Shown one piece after another: positions 29,372 to 36,158 of a stretch of 36,158 bases of DNA. The stretch comes from Chara braunii (Eukaryota > Streptophyta > Charophyceae > Charales > Characeae). The first letter of the stretch is position 1. Every line of letters begins with the position of its first letter. The stretch is from positions 4,160,475 through 4,196,632 of the forward strand of contig BFEA01000024.1 of the NCBI GenBank assembly GCA_003427395.1, read 5' to 3'. The translations under genes were made by a program, and so were the position numbers. Below the pieces are notes generated by a model. The model was given only the letters and a program-made list of their open reading frames with translations. It was not told the DNA's origin and did no database searches.

Positions 29372-30555
29372 CTCCTTTCCTCCTGTCAGAGGAGGGGGCC
29401 TGGACATGAAGTTTTGCCTCCATGTCCAGGGCTGCACGACCAAAGGATGCACGGCCAAAGGATCTCCAATCCTTATGCCCTGCACTATACAATGCAACAA
29501 CAAACTTCCTAGGCGCTGCCCTGCAGAAGTTGGTCAGCAGATCATCAGTTGATATGACCAACCCAGGGGGTAGAGGTAAGCTCCTCGAACTCTGCAAACA
29601 GGGATTGCAGGGTACCGCTGTAGCGCTGCTGCCCCAAACGAGCAATCTTGTCAGCAGCTTTGCGGGCCCGCTCCTTGTCTGCAAAGCGGTTTTCTAGGGC
29701 TTGCAGAAGTTTGTCCACCCCCAGCCCAAAAGCCCAGTCCTCCATAGACTGCTGCTGACTGCTGGAAGTTGAGGTGGCCCACTTCAGAGCGGGTCCCTCC
29801 AGCAGTCCCAGACTCGTTGCCACCTTGGTCTGTTCTGCGCAGACAAAGCCCCTCAAGTAGGCTTTGGTCCCAACAACCCAATCCCCAACATCGGTCTTTA
29901 GGTCATCCTCTTTGAACTTATTGGGAGCTGGGATTTTGGGCACTCTTTGATCTCCTGCAGCAACAGACGCATAGGATGGGTGGGCTGTAGCTTTTTGGGA
30001 GTGAGGTGGTGAACGGGAAGAAGGGCGTGAACCAGAGGGGGTCGAAGGAGGAGAAGGAGAGGATTTAGGTTTCACTGAGAGGGCAGGAGACTGAGGAACA
30101 ATCAGTTTGGTTGTTGTCAGCTGAGCAGTCAGATCCTAAATTGCCTTCAGTATCTTGGACTGCTGAGCTGCCAGGTCATCCACCCTGCGCTCCAGACGGC
30201 CTATGTGGTCATCCCAGTTAGTGAAGTAAGAACTGGTGGCTTTGTGTTCCAAAATGGCCCACTCTGCCAAGTTCTTAGTCACTTAGGCACAGCGGTCATC
30301 TGACAGAGCCTTAGCTAGTTGCTCCAACAGATACTCACCACGTGACGCATCTGTTGCAGCCTCTAGCTCGGCTGCTTCCTGTCTCTCCAATTCTGCAAGC
30401 CGGGCCTGCTCCTGCTGCAGTCTTTCCTGCAATTCCTTCTTCTTTCGCTGAGTAGCAGTCAGAGGAGTAGTAGGGGTGGAGGTAGAAGGTTGTTGTTCTT
30501 CTACCTTCATCACCACTTCCACCTGTGGCTGCTGTTGAGTTCCCTGATCCGCCAT
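29360..30555 (-). pseudogene. gag: Gag of element 2
   Basis: ATG at 30555 starts MADQGTQQQPQVEVVMK. One frame continues to 29545 with two in-frame stops at codon 91 (30285-30283) and codon 140 (30138-30136). It shows an N-terminal coiled coil (KKKELQERLQQEQARLAELERQ), a Pro/Ser-rich spacer (about 30060-29990), ASVAAGDQRVP, and a capsid-like region (GDWVVGTKAYLRGF, LGLLEGPALKWATS, LLQALENRFADKERARKAADKI). A frameshift near 29560 leads into LVISTDDLLTNFCRAAPRKF and ends near 29360. No CCHC zinc knuckle is found. The N-terminus differs from that of elements 1 and 3, so it is a separate lineage. Confidence 0.85.
29399..29430. repeat. 10-bp perfect stem hairpin in the gag tail of element 2
   Basis: CCTGGACATG (29399-29408) pairs with CATGTCCAGG (29421-29430), loop 12 nt, next to the tandem duplication and the deletion scar. 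A short tandem of (C)CAAAGGAT(G/C) words lies about 10-30 bp further on. Confidence 0.7.
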
Positions 30556-31700
30556 TTTCCGCTTTCAATACAACAATAAATAATAGACCAGCACGGGAGT
30601 ACGCAGCGATTTTCAATTCCTTCAGACTCTCAGAAATCGCTGTTGTCTCATGCACAGAGGTAGGTGGGTGAATAGGCAACAAACGGTTTGGGTTGGAACG
30701 GTTTCTCTGGGGCCAGGGGTCAGACAGACAATAGTCCAGTAAAATCAAACACACGATTTCCTTTTACTAACCCTGAACCTTCACTGAAGTTAGTATGCAC
30801 AACCCCCAACAATTCCAAAGATACCCTAGATTTCCAGAGCCCACTAGAAAACACGAGAGATCAGTGAGAATGAACAAATGTGGCAAGACTAGACACAATG
30901 ACCAACCAGACAAAGCGATTCAGTCAGAAAGCTTAAATCCTAGCTCAGACTCCAATTTCGGCCCTGATGACTCTGGCGACCATACCCTTGGGTATGGCGA
31001 ATTACAGTATTCACTGTATCTAGTGGAATACTGCAAATCCAGACAAGCGCTTGTGCCCTACTGACCACTACTGAATTGCGATTTACCGCAAACTGATAGA
31101 ATTGAATTATGACGGGCATAATTGGAGTTATGACTGACCCTAGTTAGCACCGACTATAATTAGACTCAACACAAAACTACAATTCACAGTATCTTTACCA
31201 TCCCAGTACAGAATTCACAATTTGAGCATGTAGAACCAAACGCAATACAGTAATACAGTCACAGAACAATTTTGGATGGAAAAGAGTCAGCAAAGGGTAA
31301 GAAATGAGCAAGAAGAGGTAGGAGAGGGATGGGTATGGCTGTCATGCAGTCTGCCATTTTTCATTTCAGACACTGACAGACAGACAAACCATTACTACTA
31401 GCTATTCTAACCCTATCTGAATTGCTATACAGAGATGTTCATGGAACGGACTCACATTCAAAGTTTCTTACATAGCTTGATGAAGATCTGGCTATGGCAG
31501 ACTGAAAACCTCACTTCGCCAATGTCTTCCATAAATTCCTCCTCTGTCTTCCACGCATCAAATCTCTCCAGATTCATTGATCCTGATCAGGATCCTGAGG
31601 CGCTTCAGCCCCTCTAGGCAAATTCACTGAATCTGACCCTGTGGCGCTCAGAAGGCCAACAAAAGATTATCTCGCCACAGTGCCTGGCAACCCCTGATGC
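30556..31700. other. No recognisable gene; presumed leader of element 2 and unassigned sequence
   Basis: No LTR or primer-binding site of element 2 was found upstream of its gag. The sequence is A-rich with many TGAATTG/CAGTA-type words. Plus-strand frames near 30800-31060 and 31435-31620 have no recognised domain. Confidence 0.4.
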
Positions 31701-31709
31701 TATAAATAG
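31701..31709 (+). promoter_or_regulatory. TATA box-like TATAAATAG
   Basis: GCTATAAATAGCCCC is a textbook plant TATA context and is itself nearly palindromic. Two GCTATGGC octamers lie at 31491 and 31857. No transcript unit downstream is recognised. It may belong to an unrecognised LTR. Confidence 0.35.
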
Positions 31710-31867
31710 CCCCAGATGGGGTTAATCTCGCCTGGGATTGACATAGACTGTCAATCTACCTCAGCGCTGTTCAGGGATGGAGCCGCTTAAAGATCTCTGA
31801 GTCCTCGGGGGTAATTCGCCACTCTGAGGCAATTCGTTGTATTGCCCTCAGGGTTGGCTATGGCGAA

Positions 31868-32056
31868 TTAGCCCTGTTTTCGCAACTTCCTGGCAAGCGC
31901 CCTGACAGGCTCAGTGCGCTTGTTCAGTGCAAGCACTGAACTCCTGTATCCACCGCTTGAAATCTTCTTCTCTATTGTCTCGGTACTGGAGAAGGAGAAT
32001 CGCCATGAAACTTCTCGCCAATAGGTCGCTAGATGAAGAAGATGCCCCAATTGCAC
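31868..32056 (-). pseudogene. Possible gag N-terminal fragment after an orphan primer-binding site
   Basis: Downstream of the primer-binding site at 32086 (minus sense), one frame contains LARSFMAILLLQYRDNREEDFKRWIQEF before it breaks. This has the look of a small helical gag start, but I do not recognise the family. The retroelement call rests on the adjacent PBS. The rest of the element is missing. Confidence 0.3.
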
Positions 32057-32085
32057 TCAACCCTCAGTGCTCCAATTCCAATCCC

Positions 32086-32100
32086 GCTCCGATACCAATT
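32086..32100 (-). promoter_or_regulatory. Orphan initiator-Met-tRNA primer-binding site with LTR end
   Basis: In minus sense GTTCATAACA ends an LTR (CA at 32101-32100), then two bases and TGGTATCGGAGC (32097-32086), one base off the common plant PBS TGGTATCAGAGC. The LTR would extend rightward from 32100, but its start was not found. It does not match the 179-bp LTR of element 2, so it belongs to another element. Confidence 0.65.
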
Positions 32101-32101
32101 G

Positions 32102-33925
32102 TTATGAACTTGGTTGTCTGATGCCACTCACACATAGACACTCTCACACACACCCATACATGCATAAGATGAAGGGGAGAGGAGACAAAGTCCAGACTGT
32201 ACACAGATCAAAATAGGCAGCGGAATACAACTATGCACACGTGGGGAGAAGACGCACAGTGTTCCTCACTCTCTGACAGTACTCGCAACAACCAATCACA
32301 AGAAGAAACCTGCGAGGATAACAATCAGAATCACACTGATGATGAGCCAATTAAAACCAAGTATCGTTACATAGTTTGTTCCAGTATCTCGCCACTTTCA
32401 GAACCCCACACTCCACTCTCTACCCTACACCCAGTCAGCAACGCAACACCGAAATGGCCTCCCTGAGGCCAGCGCTAACCACCTAGATGAAGAACAGATC
32501 CTGCGATGAAGTCTTCAGTGCCGATGAACAACTCTGACGAAGAAACAAACAGCTATGGCTGCCGCCACCCACGAATACTCAGTGCAGAGCCTCGGTATAG
32601 CCCTGCCAGGCGCAGACACCCTCAGGGGTAGATGCGCTGAGGTTGCCCCAACTTTGGCAACCTTCTTAAGGCCGGCTATGGCTCCCGTCCACAGCAAGGG
32701 TCTCAGGATGCCGCCTGTAGACAATCGCCACCGCCAACTTGCTTGGCTTCTCCAAACGCTGTTTTGCAAGAATGAACAGCCAAAAGTCCTGACTCGATTC
32801 CACTAAACTATTAATAGATCTAGACTACTCTAACCTAGGCCTAGACCCGACTGACTGGACCGACCGGTACCGTTCCAGTTTCGGCCTCTCGGCCTCTACC
32901 TACCCGGCTATAGGCTATAGGACCGTCTATCGGTATAGTCCCTTCGGGCCTGTCCATCCTAGGGGTAGCCCGGGTCTGCTATACGCAGTGGGGGTAGCTG
33001 TAGGAAATTCGGGTTAGTGCTGGGCCTATATTTCCCCATATTTGCAGATATGACCCTCACAAATTTTCCGTACAGGAAGGTCTCTCGGTTAGCCCTCAGC
33101 CAAACAAAATTACGAATCTACCCTACCGCTGTTACTGTACAGCCTCGCAGTCAGTCTCGGCAGTCAAAATCAGCAAATCATTGCATGCGCCTCCTTCCCT
33201 GAAGACCACCGTCGCCTCATCACCTGCCCGCGCAGCCCGGCTATGGCCGCTTGGCGCCCCGCTTCCCTGCAGCGTCCCACACCTCTTAGCGCCCGTGCGA
33301 GCCCCAGCCAGCATTATCGCATGCAGACACTTGCGCTCTATCGCAGCAGCGTGTCCGCATTGCCTGCCTAGGCCAAAGTACCTCACCCTGGCTGGGCTCC
33401 TCCCTACATGGGAGTCACTGCTCTGCCCCTGGCCTGTCTGTGCCTGGCTGAGGAAGTTTCCAGTAGCTTCCGGTCGGGCCCCAGTGTCTGCGCCCAAGCC
33501 CAAATCTACAGTTGAGGCCTGGGCCCTTTTCAATTGCGCACACCCAGGATCATCCAGGCTCCGAGTGTTTGCTGTGTTTGCGTTGGGGTAGGTGTGACGA
33601 TAATGCTGCATTCTCATTGGCCCGCGGCCACTTCGTGATGTGTCGGCCTCACACCGCGTGTGCCAAGGGCGCAACCACCTGCGCCCTGGGCTCAACTGCT
33701 CGACACAGCTGCTTCTCCTGGAAGAGCCCAGGGTGAGGCCCAGGTTGCACTTCAGCCAACTGGCGTGCAGCAACTGTCTGATACCCACGTTGGTAAATGC
33801 TGAGATAAGGGCCTCTCGTGGATACTCAGGCCCACCTTCACTTAGGGCAGTCACGAGGCTTGCTGGGGGCCACAGTCCAGAACATATACATGCTGTCTAG
33901 GGCCCCATGAGGACACATTCCTCAC
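32102..33925. other. No recognisable gene; part is the LTR of the orphan PBS
   Basis: The first several hundred bases are probably LTR (GT/CA-rich near 32120-32165). The sequence then becomes G+C-richer, with GCTATGGC at 32552, 32675 and 33240. Long frames at 33132-33854 (minus) and 33181-33591 (plus) overlap each other, have biased composition and show no domain. I treat them as chance. Confidence 0.4.
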
Positions 33926-34322
33926 AGGATTCACTTTCTCAACCAGAGACGAAAAATTAGACAGCCATACATTCACCCCCTCTCTGGACATAATCCTCAC
34001 ACAAAGACTTTTTTGATGGAGCTCAGGAGGTGATTAAAGGCGGATGCATCGAAGTCAGGCTGTGATTGCACTCAGATACACTCAGGAATGTGTTAGTGCA
34101 AGTACGTCTTTACAATGTTTCTCCCGCCTAAAAAACACACAGCCGCGAGTTGCAGTGCACAAACACACCTTGCCCGTACCAACTTGCTAAACTTACATAC
34201 GATCCCCCAGGACTGCTGTCTGTGTCCATGTCCCCTCATCTTCCGGAGAACATTAGCCATCTCCTCACACTTTCGCTTGGTGCACAGACAAAAAGATGGA
34301 GGCCAAAAAGAAAAACCGAAGA
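33926..34322. repeat. Segmental direct repeat, copy 1
   Basis: AGGATTCACTTTCTCAACC through GTTTCTCC(C/T)GCCTAAAA to CTTTCGCTTGGTGC and AGATGGAGGC is shared with 34525-34873. This copy carries about 45 extra bases near 34210-34255. No coding domain is recognised. Confidence 0.9.
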
Positions 34323-34524
34323 CTGGCAAAGAAAACTTTATTCGCCCCCACCCCAGCGGCGATCCCCATTCCCTATGAAATGCAACCACCTCCCTCTCCT
34401 CTCCCAATCCGATCTTGCCTGCCTTGATCCCATCGGCCATGTCCTGCTACCATCCCATCCTCTCCCGATACCATCTGATCACCTAGCACTTCTTTTTTGC
34501 CTTTTTTCTTTTTCGAAGAGCGAA

Positions 34525-34873
34525 AGGATTCACTTTCTCAACCAGAGACCAAAAATTAGACAGCCAAACATTCACCCCCCTCTCTGGACATAATCCTCAC
34601 ACTAAGGCTTTTTAGACAAAGCTCACAGGCGTATGCATCGAAGTCAGGCTGTGATTGCACTCAGATACACTCAGGAATGTGTTAGTGCAAGTACGTCTTT
34701 ACAATGTTTCTCCTGCCTAAAAACACAGCCACGAGTTGCAGTACACACGCACACCTTGCCCGTACCAACTTGCTAAACTTACGTACGATCCCCCAGGAGT
34801 GGTGTTAGCAATCTCCTCACACTTTCGCTTGGTGCGCAGACCAAAAGATGGAGGCGAAAAAGGAAAACCGAAA
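34525..34873. repeat. Segmental direct repeat, copy 2
   Basis: Second copy, 599 bp downstream of the first, with about 200 bp of unrelated sequence between them. It ends at ACCGAAAACGGGCC, where the inverted repeats begin. Confidence 0.9.
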
Positions 34874-35125
34874 ACGGGCCGATATTGGGCCCCGACACAC
34901 CACGGACCAAACATACCAAAAAAGACGAGAACGGGCCGATATTTTATTGCGCCTCGACGCACCACAGACCAAAACGTTTTGGTCCGTGGTGCGGCCCAAT
35001 GGGCGTCGCTCTACTACTTCCCATGTTTTAGCGGAGGATTCAGATTCATTTTTTGGGGGGCGTAGTGGAGTGAGGCCAAATATCACCCGTTCTCGTTTTT
35101 TTTTTCTCTTCAGTGGTGCGTCGAG
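34874..35125. repeat. Nested inverted and direct repeats with a 34-bp near-perfect palindrome
   Basis: 34959-34992 (GCACCACAGACCAAAACG and its complement) is a palindrome with one mismatched pair. The words ACGGGCCGATATT and CGAC(A/G)(C)ACCAC(G/A)GACCAAA occur twice (from about 34874 and 34931). Inverted partners lie to the right: CAAATATCACCCGTTCTCG near 35078 and AGTGGTGCGTCGAGGCC near 35113. The whole could fold into a large imperfect hairpin. Confidence 0.75.
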
Positions 35126-35223
35126 GCCCAGAACCGAGGCCATCATGACATGGAGCGGCAGTTCGCTCACCGAGATAGTCGCGCCGCCTGTAGTTTGCTT
35201 TTTCTCAACAGCGTTTTCCGGCA

Positions 35224-35795
35224 AGCCGTCGATAGAGGCCGGGAAATTCGCTGCTGATCAGACGATCCATCTCACAGATGGGCAGAATCTGCTCCAGGCC
35301 TTACAAACTAGAATGTTGTAGATGATCGAACAAGCTAACAAGCATCACTCTCCCTCTCCTATACGGCCAGGTCACTGGGTCTGGGTGAGAAGATCTGAAC
35401 TAACTGACGAACAGGAAATCTCAGGAAAGTTGTTGCCTGTTTACTATGGCCCATGTCAGGTGCTTGATCCTGTGGGGCCAGATCCATTTGGACCTTCCTA
35501 TGTGCTTGCTGAACTCCCTCATATTAGGACCTATCCGTTCTTCCATGCCTCAAAATTGCTGCCTTTCCCCCCTGCTGATGCATTACCTGACAGGCCACTG
35601 CAGTTTGGACCTTGTATCCCTGGAAAGGAACACGAAGTTGAGGGCATTGAAGATCAGTAGGGCACAGACCCCAACGGTAAATACCTTGTGAAGTTTCTCT
35701 TCCAACCTCATACCGAGGACCAATGGTTTACAAGAAAGGACAATTGCTTAGACAGTATCCTTGTGGACACTCCTAGCTCAGGGTCCTTGCTCCCC
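35224..35795 (+). pseudogene. pol: Integrase C-terminal fragment, element 4
   Basis: A plus-strand frame with two in-frame TAG codons (35319-35321 and 35658-35660). It contains IEQANKHHSPSPIRPGHWVWVRRSEL, a GPY/F-like module (LLPVYYGPCQVLD), IRTYPFFHASKLLPF, then HEVEGIEDQ and a tail with KYLVKFLFQPHTEDQWFTRK. It corresponds segment by segment to the last third of the integrases of elements 1 and 2 (IEQANKHCRPSQFQVGDLVWV and YPVFHASKL). The catalytic core is absent to the left, where inverted repeats and the segmental duplication lie. It is the only pol remnant on the plus strand. Confidence 0.88.
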
Positions 35796-35856
35796 GGGAG
35801 GGTAGGAATGCAATGGGAATGCAATGAATTGCAGTTTCCTATGAGGGCTGTACACT
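35796..35856 (+). promoter_or_regulatory. Polypurine tract and putative LTR start of element 4
   Basis: GGGAGGGTAGGAA (35796-35808) is followed by TGCAATGGGAATGCAATG. This is the expected place, after the integrase tail, for a polypurine tract and a TG-starting 3' LTR. The part 35820-35856 resembles 18841-18877. The LTR would run on to the window end; its 3' end is not seen. Confidence 0.5.
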
Positions 35857-36158
35857 CATTTTGGTTGCTGAGTCCCAATCTTGAGTGCTCCAGAACTCGA
35901 TCCCGTTACCTGTAAGTCGTTTGCTGTGTTTGTTTGTTTGCTTGTTTTCAGCCTTCTTGGACTTGATCCCCAGATTTGACCGTAGTAGTCTCTGTTGGCT
36001 GGTCTTAGCCCCTTTGGCCTTCCCTTTTTTGCTAAGTACGGACGCCGCCCAGCCGGGCCTGCCCGGCCGGGCTGGGCCGGGTGGGTCGCCCGGGCAAATG
36101 GGCGGGCAAAAAAAACAGCCTAGAATTTTTTTTTTTTTTTTTTTGAAGGCGGGGTCCT
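35857..36158. other. Presumed LTR body, G+C-rich imperfect palindrome and T-run
   Basis: After the LTR start no further match to another repeat was found. GCCCAGCC (36047-36054) pairs with GGCTGGGC (36070-36077) inside a run of GGGC/GCCC words (36044-36105). Then 19 T residues follow at 36126-36144. Confidence 0.5.

Larger units (their letters stand above)
25658..30555 (-). mobile_element. Element 2: Ty3/Gypsy LTR retrotransposon of a different subfamily, 5' LTR not found
   Basis: In minus sense: gag (30555 to about 29360), protease remnant, Ser/Thr-rich linker, RT, RNase H, integrase with chromodomain-like tail, polypurine tract (25849-25837) and a 179-bp 3' LTR (25836-25658). Protein motifs are clearly related to those of element 1 but diverged, and gag is unrelated in its N-terminal part. 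At least eight frame breaks or stops show it is old. No second copy of the 179-bp LTR lies upstream of gag within the window, so its 5' end is lost, displaced, or beyond 36158. Confidence 0.88.

Noticed and set aside
33132-33854. 240-codon minus-strand frame and an overlapping 136-codon plus-strand frame
   Set aside because: G+C-rich sequence gives long frames on both strands; no domain or motif, and they contradict each other.

Overview
The window looks like a repeat-dense, transposon-filled intergenic block of a large plant-type nuclear genome. It contains no bacterial operons, no rRNA or complete tRNA genes, and no convincing host gene. What can be recognised is almost entirely Ty3/Gypsy (Metaviridae-type) LTR retrotransposon debris, mostly on the minus strand, broken by stops, frameshifts and nested insertions. 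Integrases with an HHCC zinc-binding region and a chromodomain-like C-terminal tail, initiator-Met-tRNA-like primer-binding sites, simple-sequence tracts and a mitochondrial-type group II intron reverse transcriptase fragment suggest a streptophyte. A Chara-like charophyte alga is my best guess, by inference only.

Layout. 1-95: start of a family-1 LTR running off the left edge. 96-7,084: mostly unassigned, with a coding-like block (2.3-3.5 kb), two mutually exclusive hairpins (3.81 kb) and a hairpin family (4.9-5.6 kb). 7,085-7,345: group II intron RT fragment (minus). 8.03-8.37 kb: degenerate 47-bp minisatellite. 9.10-9.48 kb: MITE-like element. 9.5-15.36 kb (minus): element 3, made of a decayed gag, a leader with a phased GGTCAAC array, a PBS, and a family-1 5' LTR that has a duplicated promoter segment and a nested insertion. 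15.5-16.5 kb: family-1 LTR in the plus direction. 17.0-20.2 kb: microsatellites, two copies of a 0.78-kb repeat, two-copy 0.57-kb repeat (other copy at 11.7 kb), and a 179-bp solo-LTR-like unit. 20.24-25.66 kb (minus): element 1, with gag, RT, RNase H, integrase and 3' LTR but no 5' end. 25.66-30.56 kb (minus): element 2, from a different subfamily, with gag, a protease remnant, RT, RNase H, integrase, PPT and a 179-bp 3' LTR that abuts element 1's truncated gag. 30.6-33.9 kb: unassigned sequence with a TATA-like box and an orphan PBS. 33.9-35.1 kb: segmental duplication and inverted repeats. 35.2-35.86 kb (plus): integrase C-terminal remnant, PPT and putative LTR start of a fourth element.

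How the parts relate. Each gag/pol block once encoded a capsid precursor and the protease-RT-RNaseH-integrase polyprotein for copying RNA into DNA and inserting it. None looks able to act alone: elements 1 and 2 have both lost the zinc knuckle and all or most of the protease, and element 3 keeps only gag. The least expected signals are the octamer GCTATGGC/GCCATAGC, found 19 times across many contexts outside the pol genes; the helically phased GGTCAAC array in the element-3 leader; overlapping hairpins in an X-Y-X'-Y' order; and a gag joined in frame to the pre-RT linker in element 1.
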